DNA of 64,000 nucleotides from Pseudomonas sp. JM0905a (GTDB taxonomy: Bacteria > Pseudomonadota > Gammaproteobacteria > Pseudomonadales > Pseudomonadaceae), in contig NZ_JACXBU010000001.1 in assembly GCF_014700075.1 (NCBI RefSeq), forward strand, positions 1-64,000, in the 5' to 3' direction. The notes under the pieces are model-generated. The model was given only the letters and a program-made list of their open reading frames with translations. It searched no databases and was not told the DNA's origin. Positions 37,299 through 47,076 of this stretch are shown here, piece after piece (the first letter of the stretch is position 1; each line of letters starts with the position of its first letter). Made by a program: the position numbers and the translations under genes.

Positions 37299-40200
37299 TC
37301 ACTGCTCCTCGATATCCAGCAACAGATTCTCGATCGCCTCGCGGTATTCCCCGGGGTTCTCCCACAGCCCGCGCTGCTGGGCTTCCACCAGCCTTTCGGC
37401 GATGTCACGCAGGGCTTCGGGGTTGTGCTGGCGGATGAACTCGCGAGTGTCCTCGTCCAGCAGGTAGGCATCGGCCAGCAACTGGTACTGGTGGTCGTCC
37501 ACCAGCTCACTGGTGGCGTCGAAGGCGAACAGGTAGTCCACGGTCGCGGCCAGTTCGAAGGCGCCTTTGTAGCCGTGGCGCTTCATGCCGGCGATCCACT
37601 TTGGATTGGCGGCGCGGGCGCGGACCACGCGGGCCAGTTCTTCCTTCAGCGAACGGATGCGTGGCAAATCTGGCTGGCTGTGGTCGCCGTGGTAGCTGGC
37701 GACCTTCTCGCCACGCAGGGTTTCGGCGGCGGCGAGCATGCCGCCCTGGAACTGGTAGTAGTCGTTGGAGTCGAGGATGTCGTGCTCGCGGTTGTCCTGG
37801 TTCTGCAGGACGGCCTGCAAGCGTTGCAGTCGTTGGGCGAAGCGCTCCCGCGCCGGGGTGCCGGCGTCCTGGGAGCCGTAGGCGTAGCCACCCCAGTTGA
37901 GGTAGACCTCGGCCAGCTCGGCGCGGTCCTGCCACTGGCGCTCTTCGATGGCGCCCTGCACCCCCGCACCGTAGGCGCCGGGCTGGGCGCCGAACACCCG
38001 CCAACCGGCTTGCAGGCGCGCATCCTCCACGGCAAGGCCTTCGGTCGCGAGACGTTCGCTTTCCTGTTTCACCCGCGCGGCCAGCGGGTTCATGTCCTCG
38101 GGCTCGTCGAGCTCCGCGACCGCCTGCACCGCGGCATCGAACAGGCGGATGAGGTTGGCGAAGGCGTCGCGGAAGAAGCCGGAGACGCGCAGGGTCACGT
38201 CCACGCGAGGCCGGTCCAGCAGGGACAGCGGCAGGATCTCGAAGTCCTCGACCCGCTGACTGCCCGCCTGCCACACCGGTCGCACGCCCATCAGCGCCAG
38301 GGCCTGGGCGATGTCGTCGCCGCCAGTGCGCATGGTGGCGGTGCCCCAGACGGAAATGCCGAGTTGGCGCAGGTGGTCGCCATGGTCCTGCAGGTGGCGT
38401 TCCAGCAGCAGGCTGGCGGACTGGAAACCTAGACGCCAGGCTGTGGGCGTGGGCAGGTTGCGCACGTCCACGGTGAAGAAGTTGCGCCCGGTGGGCAGGA
38501 CGTCGAGGCGTCCGCGACTGGGGGCGCCGCTGGGGCCGGGCGGGACGAAACGACCCTCGAGTGCGGCCAGTACGCCGCCGATCTCGGCGCTGCCGCAAGC
38601 GTCCAGGGTTGGGGCGATCACGGCCCGCAGGTTGTGGATAACCGCATCGCTGACGGGGCCGATGGAGCCGAAGTCGCTGGTTTCGATCAGGCCCAGCGCC
38701 AGGAGCTCCAGGCGTTCGCGGGTGTCGCCGTTACTGCGCCAGGGTTCGTCGCTGACCGCTTCCAGCGCCGCCGGGCGTGGGCCTTGCCAGGGCTCGGCAA
38801 AGTTGAGGTCGAGCGGGTCGGTGCCCAGTTGCAGGTCGCTGGCGAGGGCGCGCAGCAAGCTGGCGTTGGCCCCCTTGCCGTCGCCGCGCGGAATGCGCAC
38901 CAGGGAGAGCAGGGTGTCGTCGCGCAGGCGCCCGCCGGGTGATTCGCCGAACACATGCAGGCCATCGCGGATCTGCGATTCCTTGAGGTCGCAGAGGTAG
39001 GCGTCCAGTTGCGGCAGCCAGCTTTCCGGGTCTTCGCTGATGGCGAGGTTCAGCTCGCGGTCCAGGGAAGTGGCCTTCACCAGTTCGAGGATTTCCCCGC
39101 GCAATTGCACAGCGCGGCGTGGGTCCAGCAGGGACGCGTCGTAGTACTCGTCGGCCAGGCGTTCCAGGTCGCGCAGCGGGCCGTAGTTCTCGGCGCGGGT
39201 CAGCGGCGGCATCAGGTGGTCGATGATCACCGCCTGGGCGCGGCGCTTGGCCTGGGCGCCTTCGCCCGGGTCGTTGACGATGAAGGGGTAGATGTTCGGC
39301 AGCGGACCCATCGCGGCGTCCGGCCAGCATTCGGCGGAAAGGCCAACGCCCTTGCCCGGCAGCCATTCCAGGTTGCCGTGCTTGCCGACGTGTATAAGCG
39401 CATCGGCGGCGAACACTTCGCGCAGCCAGAAGTAGAAGGCGAGGTAGCCGTGGGGCGGCACCAGGTCGGCGTCGTGGTAGATGGCCGCTGGGTCGAGCTG
39501 GTAGCCGCGGGCCGGCTGGATGCCGACGAAGGTCATGTCCAAGCGCAGGCCGGCGATCATCATGCGGCCGCTGCGGAACATCGGGTCCTGCTGCGGTTCG
39601 CCCCAGCGTTCGAGCACGGCGCGCTGATTGGCCTCGGGTAGGCGCGCGAAGAAGGTCTGGTAGTCGGCGAGGGCAAGACTCTGGGCGCAAGGGCGCAGGT
39701 CAAGGCTGTCCAGATCGTTGCTGACGCCACCGAGCAGATTGTGGATAAGTGCTGTGCCGTTGTCCGGCAGACCCGCGACTGGATAGCCCTCGTCTTCGAG
39801 GGCGCGGAGGATGTTCAGCGCGGCGGCCGGGGTGTCCAGGCCGACGCCATTGCCGATGCGGCCATCGCGGGTGGGGTAGTTGGCCAGGATCAGCGCGACG
39901 CGCCTGTCGGCATTGGCCTTGCGTGCCAGTTCGCACCAGCGCCGACCCAACTCGGCGACAAAATCCATGCGTTCCAGCTGAGGGAGGTAGCAGACCACGT
40001 CGCTCTGGCTGCGCTCGCTGCGCCAGGCCATGCCCTTGAAGCTGATGGGACGGGTGATGATGCGGCCGTCCAGCTCCGGCAAGGCGATGTGCATGGCCAG
40101 GTCGCGCGGGCCAAGGCCTTGCGGGTTGTCGCGCCAGAGGGGTTCGTTGTCCAGGGAACAGATGGCCTGCAGCACCGGGATGTCGCGGCGGAACGGGCGA

Positions 40201-41033
40201 AGGCTGGGGGCATCGGGGTTGGACTGGGCGAAGCCGGTGGTGTTGATGATCAACCCTGCGCCCGCGGCGTCCAGCCAGTTTTCCACAACCTCCAGGCACT
40301 CGGCTTCCTTGAGGCTGGCAACTGCAATGGGCAGCGGATTCAGTCCCCGGCTGGACAACCGCTCGCAGAAGGCGTCGATGAAGGCGGTGTTCGCCGCCTG
40401 CAGGTGCGTTCGATAGAAGATCAGGGCGGCCACGGGCTGGTGCGGCAACCACTCGGCCTGCCAGTCCTGCAGTTGCGCTGGCCGGATGCGTGGGTGGTAG
40501 AGGGCGACGCGGGGCAGTACCTGCGGCTCGCGCCAGGGGTAATCACGGCCCAGCCAGCGAGTGGCCAGGCAGTTGAAGAGTTGGCGCGCGTTGTCCAGCC
40601 CGCCCTGGCGCAGGTACTGCCAGAGGCGTTCGGCGTCTTCTCCCGGGACGTTGCAGAGGCCCGCCAGCTCCGGATCGGGACGGTCGTCGCCGGGGACCAG
40701 GATCAGCGTCGCACCGCGCTCGGCCAGCGCCACCAGTTGTTCGATGCCGTAGCGCCAGTAGCCGACGCCACCGTGCACCGAGATGAGGATGACCTTGGCG
40801 TGCTGCAGCACCTCTTCAACGTAGAGGTCCACCGAGGCGTGGTTCTGCAGCTGCATGGGGTTGGCCAGGCGCAGGCTCGGGTAGTCCTCCGGCAGTTCGC
40901 GGGCGGCTTCTGCCAGCAGGGCCAGGTGCGAATCGCCGCTGCAGAGGATCACCAGCTCGGCGGGTGTCTGGGCCAGGTGGGCGATGCCGTCGTCGGGAAC
41001 GAAGCCGCCGGGTTGGGTGCGGAGGAGGTGCAT
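37299..41033 (-). CDS. cobN: Cobaltochelatase large subunit
   Basis: CobN is the catalytic subunit that inserts cobalt into hydrogenobyrinate a,c-diamide in an ATP-driven complex. The 1244-residue product has the size and motifs of the CobN/BchH family, including HGGVGYWRYGIEQL near residue 85, VHVGKHGNLEWLPGKG-type IHVGKHGNLEWLPGKGVGL in the centre, and GGDDIAQALALMGVRPVW toward the C terminus. It is 115 bases downstream of cobW and likely in its transcript. The ChlI/ChlD-like genes across the aroF segment are the probable partners. Confidence 0.95.
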   Translation of the reverse strand: MHLLRTQPGGFVPDDGIAHLAQTPAELVILCSGDSHLALLAEAARELPEDYPSLRLANPMQLQNHASVDLYVEEVLQHAKVILISVHGGVGYWRYGIEQLVALAERGATLILVPGDDRPDPELAGLCNVPGEDAERLWQYLRQGGLDNARQLFNCLATRWLGRDYPWREPQVLPRVALYHPRIRPAQLQDWQAEWLPHQPVAALIFYRTHLQAANTAFIDAFCERLSSRGLNPLPIAVASLKEAECLEVVENWLDAAGAGLIINTTGFAQSNPDAPSLRPFRRDIPVLQAICSLDNEPLWRDNPQGLGPRDLAMHIALPELDGRIITRPISFKGMAWRSERSQSDVVCYLPQLERMDFVAELGRRWCELARKANADRRVALILANYPTRDGRIGNGVGLDTPAAALNILRALEDEGYPVAGLPDNGTALIHNLLGGVSNDLDSLDLRPCAQSLALADYQTFFARLPEANQRAVLERWGEPQQDPMFRSGRMMIAGLRLDMTFVGIQPARGYQLDPAAIYHDADLVPPHGYLAFYFWLREVFAADALIHVGKHGNLEWLPGKGVGLSAECWPDAAMGPLPNIYPFIVNDPGEGAQAKRRAQAVIIDHLMPPLTRAENYGPLRDLERLADEYYDASLLDPRRAVQLRGEILELVKATSLDRELNLAISEDPESWLPQLDAYLCDLKESQIRDGLHVFGESPGGRLRDDTLLSLVRIPRGDGKGANASLLRALASDLQLGTDPLDLNFAEPWQGPRPAALEAVSDEPWRSNGDTRERLELLALGLIETSDFGSIGPVSDAVIHNLRAVIAPTLDACGSAEIGGVLAALEGRFVPPGPSGAPSRGRLDVLPTGRNFFTVDVRNLPTPTAWRLGFQSASLLLERHLQDHGDHLRQLGISVWGTATMRTGGDDIAQALALMGVRPVWQAGSQRVEDFEILPLSLLDRPRVDVTLRVSGFFRDAFANLIRLFDAAVQAVAELDEPEDMNPLAARVKQESERLATEGLAVEDARLQAGWRVFGAQPGAYGAGVQGAIEERQWQDRAELAEVYLNWGGYAYGSQDAGTPARERFAQRLQRLQAVLQNQDNREHDILDSNDYYQFQGGMLAAAETLRGEKVASYHGDHSQPDLPRIRSLKEELARVVRARAANPKWIAGMKRHGYKGAFELAATVDYLFAFDATSELVDDHQYQLLADAYLLDEDTREFIRQHNPEALRDIAERLVEAQQRGLWENPGEYREAIENLLLDIEEQ

Positions 41034-41040
41034 GGCCTTT

Positions 41041-41145
41041 AGTCCCCTCTCCCTTTGGGAGAGGGGACGGGGGTGAGGGTTATCTCCGTGTGCTGGGGGC
41101 TCCCCTCACCCCAGCCCTCTCCCGGAGGGAGAGGGAGCTGTTCGA
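41041..41145. repeat. CCCTCTCCC hairpin repeats between cobW and cobN
   Basis: Two related hairpins are seen: CCCCTCTCCC-TTTG-GGAGAGGGG at 41043-41066, and CCCTCTCCCGGAGGGAGAGGG at about 41118-41139. A linker GGGGTGAGGG and its complement CCCTCACCCC lie between. Such C/T-rich pairs are frequent intergenic repeats in Pseudomonas. They may attenuate transcription or protect mRNA ends between cobW and cobN. Confidence 0.65.
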
Positions 41146-41148
41146 GTT

Positions 41149-42201
41149 TCATGCGAGAGCGGTACGCAGTTCGTTGGCGATGGCCACCTCGTCCAGCTCC
41201 TGGCCGATGACCACCAGGCGGGTGCCGCGGGTTTCGTCGGTCAGCCATTTGCGGTCGAAGTGTTTGTCGAAGCGTTTGCCGACGCCCTGGATCAGCAGGC
41301 GCATCGGCTTGCCGGGAATGGCGGCGAAGCCTTTGATGCGCAGGATGGCGTGGCGCTCCACCAACTGGCCGAGGGCGGTGAGGAGCGCGGCTTCCTCGAC
41401 TTCCGGCAGGTCGACATGGAAGGAGTCGAACTCATCGTGGTCGTGGTCTTCGTGACCTTCGTGGTCGTGGTGGGTGGGGCGGCTGTCGATGTGCAGTTCG
41501 GCTTCAGCATTGAGCCCAAGCAGGACATCCAGCGGCAGCTTGCCGGCGCGGGCTTCGACGATCTTCACCGCCGGCGGCAGTTCTTCGGCCACTTCGGCGC
41601 GCACGGCAGCGAGGGCTTCTGCGTCGAGCAGGTCGGCCTTGTTCAGCACCACCAGGTCGGCGCTGGCGAGCTGGTCTTCGAACAGCTCGTGCAGCGGGGA
41701 TTCATGGTCGAGGTTCGGGTCCTGCTTGCGCTGTTCGTCCACCTGCTCGGGATGGGCGGCGAAGGTGCCGGCGGCCACGGCGGGGCTGTCGACCACGGTG
41801 ATTACCGCGTCGACGGTGCAGGCGTTGCGAATTTCCGGCCACTGGAAGGCCTGCACCAGGGGCTTGGGCAGGGCGAGGCCTGACGTTTCGATGAGGATCT
41901 GGTCGAGGTCGCCACGGCGCGCCACCAGTTCGCGCATCACTGGGAAGAATTCCTCCTGCACGGTGCAGCACAGGCAGCCGTTGGCCAGCTCGAAGACGCG
42001 GCCCGCGGCCTCTTCTTCGGTGCAGCCGATGGAGCACTGCTTGAGGATTTCGCCGTCGATGCCCAGTTCGCCGAACTCGTTGACGATCACCGCAATGCGG
42101 CGGCCTTCCGCGTTGTCGAGCATGTGGCGGAGGAGGGTGGTCTTACCGGCGCCGAGGAAGCCGGTGACGATGGTGACGGGGAGCTTGGCCAGGGTTTTCA
42201 T
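41149..42201 (-). CDS. cobW: CobW-type GTPase metallochaperone
   Basis: CobW is a G3E GTPase thought to deliver cobalt to the CobN chelatase. The 350-residue product has Walker A GFLGAGKT (residues 14-21), the metal-binding GCLCC (75-79), NKAD for guanine and a His/Asp-rich stretch (HHDHEGHEDHDHDEFD) near residues 245-262. The start is the ATG at 42201; the longer frame runs into the riboswitch. It is the first gene of the minus-strand cobW-cobN transcript under a cobalamin riboswitch. Confidence 0.94.
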   Translation of the reverse strand: MKTLAKLPVTIVTGFLGAGKTTLLRHMLDNAEGRRIAVIVNEFGELGIDGEILKQCSIGCTEEEAAGRVFELANGCLCCTVQEEFFPVMRELVARRGDLDQILIETSGLALPKPLVQAFQWPEIRNACTVDAVITVVDSPAVAAGTFAAHPEQVDEQRKQDPNLDHESPLHELFEDQLASADLVVLNKADLLDAEALAAVRAEVAEELPPAVKIVEARAGKLPLDVLLGLNAEAELHIDSRPTHHDHEGHEDHDHDEFDSFHVDLPEVEEAALLTALGQLVERHAILRIKGFAAIPGKPMRLLIQGVGKRFDKHFDRKWLTDETRGTRLVVIGQELDEVAIANELRTALA

Positions 42202-42304
42202 GCGCGCCTCTGCGTGGTCGGTCGGCGGGCATGACGAACGCAGCGGGGCCGGCCCCGCGCAACGGATTCGCCACCGGATCACCCCGCCCGGTTGTCTGGA
42301 ATGT

Positions 42305-42475
42305 CGTCGAGGCAGGTCTCCTGGCTCACGACCCTGCGCGTTGCGCGACACCTTCGCCTTCCCGCTTGCGCAGTGGCATTTCGAAGGGCCTTGGGGGCGT
42401 TCACAGTTGCGGGGGCAGCCGTGGCCTTGACCACGTTCCCTCTTAGCTCCGGCGTATTTCCGGAGAACCTCGAAA
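42305..42475 (-). promoter_or_regulatory. Cobalamin riboswitch upstream of cobW
   Basis: On the minus strand, the order AAGAGGGAACGTGG, GGCTGCCCCCGCAACTGTGA, then AGCCAGGAGACCTGCC (42326-42310) gives the conserved core of the cobalamin class. Downstream, GCGGGGCCGGCCCCGC (42243-42258) is a perfect palindrome before cobW without a T run. The 664-base gap 42202-42865 contains this riboswitch and the plus-strand one at 42561-42750 and no genes. Confidence 0.9.
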
Positions 42476-42560
42476 GGGCGAAGGCTACGCAGCGTGCCAG
42501 CAGCGGTCAATCGCGGCAGTTGACGCTTGGTCGGACTCGTGATGTCCTAGCACGGTTTTT

Positions 42561-42750
42561 TCAGGTGCCTTGCGTCGCCGTACGCGAGGTGAAACGGGAA
42601 ATCGGTGCGTCCGTTTTCGGACAAGTCCGACGCTGCCCCCGCAACGGTAAGCGATCGTAGGGTTAAGTACGCCACTGTGCCGATCCGGCATGGGAAGGCA
42701 TGCCCATCCAGCCCAAGGCTGGCGTCGCAAGCCCGGAGACCGGCCTGATC
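42561..42750 (+). promoter_or_regulatory. Cobalamin riboswitch upstream of cbtB
   Basis: On the plus strand, GGTGCCT (42564), GAGGTGAAACGGGAA, GACGCTGCCCCCGCAACGG (in part), CATGGGAAGGCATGCCC and the B12 box AGCCCGGAGACCGGCCTG (near 42730-42747) appear in order. It is back to back with the minus-strand riboswitch of cobW. A hairpin at 42826-42860 that pairs TTCCTCTGC with GCAGAGGGAA covers the cbtB ribosome binding site and is a likely expression platform. Confidence 0.92.
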
Positions 42751-42865
42751 ACGTTTTGGCAACCCGCGGTGGGCGGGCGCAAGCCGGAAATCTGGGCGCC
42801 TGTGCGTCCGCTTCCCTCGCGCGCGTTCCTCTGCCGGTATCACTAGCAACGCAGAGGGAACCTCC

Positions 42866-43051
42866 ATGTCCAGCCGCACCCTGTCCCATTCCGCCGCTTC
42901 CTCCTCGACCCTGGCCCAGCGCCTGGTACTGGCCATCGGTGCCGGCCTGGTCGGCCTGTCCCTGGTGTACTTCGCCGGCTTCTCGCACATCGAGGCCGTG
43001 CACAACGCCGCCCACGACACCCGCCACAGCGCCGCCTTCCCCTGCCACTGA
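42866..43051 (+). CDS. cbtB: Cobalt transporter subunit CbtB
   Basis: CbtB is a small membrane protein of the CbtAB cobalt transporter. The 61-residue product has a single membrane segment (LAIGAGLVGLSLVYFAGF) and a C-terminal histidine-rich motif, HNAAHDTRHSAAFPCH, that probably binds cobalt. GAGGG precedes the ATG and is covered by a hairpin. It is the first gene behind the plus-strand cobalamin riboswitch, 10 bases before cbtA. Confidence 0.92.
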   Translation: MSSRTLSHSAASSSTLAQRLVLAIGAGLVGLSLVYFAGFSHIEAVHNAAHDTRHSAAFPCH

Positions 43052-43061
43052 GTGTGCATCG

Positions 43062-43775
43062 ATGATCAAGCGCATCGTCCAGACCGCCGGGTTCGCCGGT
43101 CTCATCGCGGCCCTGGTGCTGACCCTGCTGCAGAGCCTTTGGGTCACCCCGCTGATTCTTCAGGCGGAAACCTATGAAAGCGCCGAGCCGACGCCTGTCG
43201 AGCAGGCCAACGACCATGAGCATGGTGGCGCCGCTGTTGCCCATGTCCATGAGCACAATGATGAAGCCTGGGCCCCGGACGATGGCTGGCAGCGGACCCT
43301 GTCCACGGGTGGCAGCAACCTGGTGGTGGCCGTGGGTTTTGCGCTGATCCTCGCCGGGCTGTTCAGCCTGCGCGGCCCGACCCGCGCCTGGCATGGACTG
43401 CTGTGGGGCCTGGGCGGTTTCGCCACCTTCGCGCTGGCGCCCTCCCTGGGTCTGCCGCCGGAATTACCGGGGAGCGCCGCCGCCGAACTGGCCGGACGCC
43501 AGACCTGGTGGATCGGCACCGCCGCCTCCACGGCCGTTGGCCTCGCGCTGATCGCCTTCGGCCGTCATTGGGGGCTGCGTGTGGCGGGCGTCGTGCTGCT
43601 GGTGATCCCCCATGTCGTGGGCGCGCCACAGCCGGAAGTGCACTCCAGCCTGGCGCCGGAAGCGCTTGCGCACGAGTTCATCGCCGCTTCGCTGATCACC
43701 AATGCGGCGTTCTGGGCCGTACTGGGGTGGGCTGCCGGTTGGCTGTACCAGCGTCACGCCTCGCCTTCCGCTTGA
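43062..43775 (+). CDS. cbtA: Cobalt transporter subunit CbtA
   Basis: CbtA is the larger inner-membrane subunit of the predicted cobalt transporter. The 237-residue product has about five membrane segments starting with IVQTAGFAGLIAALVLTLLQ. It has a histidine-rich loop (NDHEHGGAAVAHVHEHNDE) near residues 48-66 and the ending HEFIAASLITNAAFWAVLGW. The start at 43062 follows cbtB by 10 bases; upstream open frame is cbtB in another frame and the riboswitch. Confidence 0.92.
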   Translation: MIKRIVQTAGFAGLIAALVLTLLQSLWVTPLILQAETYESAEPTPVEQANDHEHGGAAVAHVHEHNDEAWAPDDGWQRTLSTGGSNLVVAVGFALILAGLFSLRGPTRAWHGLLWGLGGFATFALAPSLGLPPELPGSAAAELAGRQTWWIGTAASTAVGLALIAFGRHWGLRVAGVVLLVIPHVVGAPQPEVHSSLAPEALAHEFIAASLITNAAFWAVLGWAAGWLYQRHASPSA

Positions 43776-44182
43776 AGCTGGTCGCCGGGCTGGGCTGCCG
43801 ACGCGGTTGCCCGGCGGATGAACTGCAAGGCCTGTTACAGCAGTGCCTTGCGGAGGTCGGTGCCTCCCTCGGCGAGCTGGTCGCCCTGGCCAGCAGTGAG
43901 GTGAAGGTGGCAGAGCCGGGGCTGATCGCCCTGACCGAGCGACTGGGCCTGCCGCTGTATTTCCTGCCCGTGGATACGCTCGCCGCCCAAGAGGCATGCC
44001 TGAGCCGGCCGTCCGAACGGGTGCGGGACGCCGTTGGCAGTCCCGGAGTCGCCGAGGCGGCCGCCCTGGTCCAGGCCGAGGCCCTGTTCGGCGGCCACGC
44101 CACCCTGATCATCGACAAACGCCGTAGCGCCAGCGCCACCTGTGCCCTGGCCTGTATCTCCCAGGAGGCTGAACTGCCGTGA
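43772..44182 (+). CDS. cobE: Cobalamin biosynthesis protein CobE (CbiG C-terminal family)
   Basis: CobE is a small protein of uncertain reaction required for aerobic corrin synthesis. The 136-residue product (KLVAGLGCRRGCPADELQGLL, LYFLPVDTL, SASATCALACI) matches the CbiG C-domain. No ATG or GTG fits the start. A TTG at 43772 overlapping the cbtA stop (TTGA) gives exactly the family N terminus, so translation probably depends on coupling. Its stop overlaps the cobM start (GTGA). A related domain is also fused to CobJ in this window. Confidence 0.85.
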   Translation: MKLVAGLGCRRGCPADELQGLLQQCLAEVGASLGELVALASSEVKVAEPGLIALTERLGLPLYFLPVDTLAAQEACLSRPSERVRDAVGSPGVAEAAALVQAEALFGGHATLIIDKRRSASATCALACISQEAELP

Positions 44183-44934
44183 CGGTCTATTTCATCGGCG
44201 CCGGACCTGGCGATCCGGAACTCATCACGGTGAAGGGCCAGCGGCTGATTCGCACCTGCCCGGTGATTCTCTACGCCGGTTCGCTGGTGCCTGAAGCCGT
44301 GTTGGCCGGTCATAGTGCGGAGCGGGTGGTGAGCACGGCCGAGTTGCACCTGGACGAGATCATTGCCCTGCTTGCCGAGGCTCATGCCAAGGGCCAGGAC
44401 GTGGCACGGGTGCACTCCGGCGACCCTTCGCTCTATGGCGCCATTGGCGAGCAGATTCGCCACCTGCGCGAACGGGATATTCCCTACGAAGTGGTGCCGG
44501 GGGTGACTGCCACCGCCGCCAGCGCCGCGCTGCTGGGGTGCGAGCTGACCCTGCCGGACGTGTCGCAGACCCTGATCCTCACCCGTTACGCCAGCAAGAC
44601 GCGTATGCCCGAAGGTGAAGCGCTGGGCGACCTGGCCCGGCATCGCGCGACCATGGCCATCCACCTGGGGGTGAGCCAACTGGCGAAGATCGTCGAAGAG
44701 CTGTTGCCGCACTACGGCGCCGATTGCCCGATCGCCGTGATCCATCGCGCCAGCTGGCCGGACCAGGATCAGGTCACCGGTACCCTCGGCGACATCCTCC
44801 CCAAGGTGGCGGCGCGGGACTTTCGCCGCACGGCGCTGATTCTCGTGGGCAGGGTGCTGGCGGCCGAGGGCTTCACCGATTCGTCCCTCTACCGCGCCAG
44901 CCATACCCATCTCTACCGCCCGGGTGAGGCGTAA
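44179..44934 (+). CDS. cobM: Precorrin-4 C11-methyltransferase
   Basis: CobM methylates C11 of precorrin-4 with SAM to give precorrin-5. The 251-residue product has the tetrapyrrole methylase pattern: [52 protein letters not shown] and TLILTRYASKTRMP. The start is GTG 44179, overlapping cobE by 4 bases. It ends the cbtB-cbtA-cobE-cobM group. Confidence 0.96.
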   Translation: MTVYFIGAGPGDPELITVKGQRLIRTCPVILYAGSLVPEAVLAGHSAERVVSTAELHLDEIIALLAEAHAKGQDVARVHSGDPSLYGAIGEQIRHLRERDIPYEVVPGVTATAASAALLGCELTLPDVSQTLILTRYASKTRMPEGEALGDLARHRATMAIHLGVSQLAKIVEELLPHYGADCPIAVIHRASWPDQDQVTGTLGDILPKVAARDFRRTALILVGRVLAAEGFTDSSLYRASHTHLYRPGEA

Positions 44935-45046
44935 CCGCTACGTGGCTAGTGACGTGAGCCGGTGAAACCCGCAGAATGCGGCTCTTATGTGGCGGGCAAT
45001 TTTCCCGCCAACTCCCTCTAACCGGCTTTAAGCGACCTTTTTCTCT

Positions 45047-45923
45047 ATGCGAATGCGCTTGATGCTGTTGGGCGGCGGCAATTCTCTCGGACAGGCGCTG
45101 ATTCACCAGGGCGCCGAGGAAGACATAGGTTTTCTCGCTCCGCGTCCGCCCGAGCAGGGCTGGGACGCCGCCAGCCTGACCCAGCTTCTCGATGACACCC
45201 GGCCCGATGCCGTGATCAACCTCGCCTACTACTTCGACTGGTTCCAGGCCGAGGAAGTCAGTGACGTCCGCCTGGCGGCCCAGGAACGCGGTGTGGAGCG
45301 ACTTGCCGAGCTCTGCCAACACCACGGCATCATCCTGCTGCAACCGTCCAGCTACCGGGTATTCGATGGCTCCCGCGCCACCGCCTACAGCGAGAAGGAC
45401 GAGTCCGCCCCGCTCAGCGAACGTGGCCAGGCTATCTGGCGCATGGAGCAGAGCGTCCGGGCTGCCTGCCCCAAGCATGTGTTGCTGCGCTTCGGCTGGT
45501 TGCTGGACGACAGCCGGGAAGGCTCCGTGGGGCGCTTCCTCAGCCGCGCGGAACAAGCGGACGAAATCTGCCTGGCGGATGACCGTCGCGGCAATCCCAC
45601 GCCGGTGGACGATGCCGCGCGCGTGCTGCTCGCGGTGATCAAGCAACTGGATTGCCAGGCGCCGCTCTGGGGCACCTATCACTACGGTGGCCACGAAGCC
45701 ACGACGCCCCTGGCCCTCGGTCAGGCCCTGCTCAGCGAGGCCCGCAACCTGCATCCGCTGAAGGTGCAGGACATCACCCCGCAGGCTCACGCTGCCCGTC
45801 CCGATGCGGCGGACGAGCCGCAGAACGCGGTGCTGGCCTGCAAGAAAATCCTCCATACCTTCGGCATCAAGCCGCGCGCCTGGCGCGCCGCATTGCCAAC
45901 CCTGCTGGACCGTTACTATCGCC

Positions 45924-45931
<8 letters not shown>
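45047..45931 (+). CDS. RmlD-like sugar-nucleotide reductase family protein, catalytic motif degenerate
   Basis: The 294-residue product belongs to the extended SDR family near dTDP-4-dehydrorhamnose reductase. It has a modified nucleotide-binding loop (LLGGGNSLGQALI), DAVINLAYYFDWFQAEE and the SSYRVFDGSRATAYSEKD stretch. In RmlD the helix after this stretch carries YxxxK; here it reads LSERGQAIWRMEQ, without the tyrosine and lysine. It overlaps the next epimerase gene by 8 bases. It resembles PA4069 of P. aeruginosa in place and type. Substrate unknown; it may have a non-catalytic role. Confidence 0.75.
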
Positions 45932-46853
<922 letters not shown>

Positions 46854-46880
46854 GCAGCCAACTGCGATTTGTCTGACCTT

Positions 46881-46965
46881 GTAGGGTGTGCTGTGCGCAT
46901 CTGTGGTCTGCACTAATAGGGGAGCCAGTAGGGGAGCCAGGATCGGTGCACGCGGCGCACCCTAC
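46881..46965. repeat. Intergenic inverted repeat, diverged copy, with internal tandem unit
   Basis: GTAGGGTGTGC (46881-46891) pairs with GCGCACCCTAC (46955-46965). Inside it a 12-base unit AGGGGAGCCAGT occurs nearly twice in a row at about 46918-46941. It relates to the GTAGGGTGGA family seen at 25043 and 37143. Confidence 0.6.
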
Positions 46966-47018
46966 ATTCGGTTCCGATGAAGGGGGCGGCTCCGTTTCCT
47001 CACAAATCTCCAGGCACA

Positions 47019-47044
47019 AAAAAAGGCGCCCGAAGGCGCCTTTT
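47019..47044. terminator. Terminator between the epimerase gene and oprG
   Basis: AAAAGGCGCC-CGAA-GGCGCCTTTT at 47021-47044 is preceded by further A residues. On minus this gives a stem followed by seven T, a strong terminator for oprG. On plus the T run is shorter. Confidence 0.9.
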
Positions 47045-47076
47045 GGCAGGGGTGTTCCTCTCGGAGAAGAGCCTGC

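Noticed and set aside
46918-46941. Possible short tandem array (AGGGGAGCCAGT twice)
   Set aside because: Only two units inside a larger inverted repeat; no spacer structure, so not CRISPR-like.
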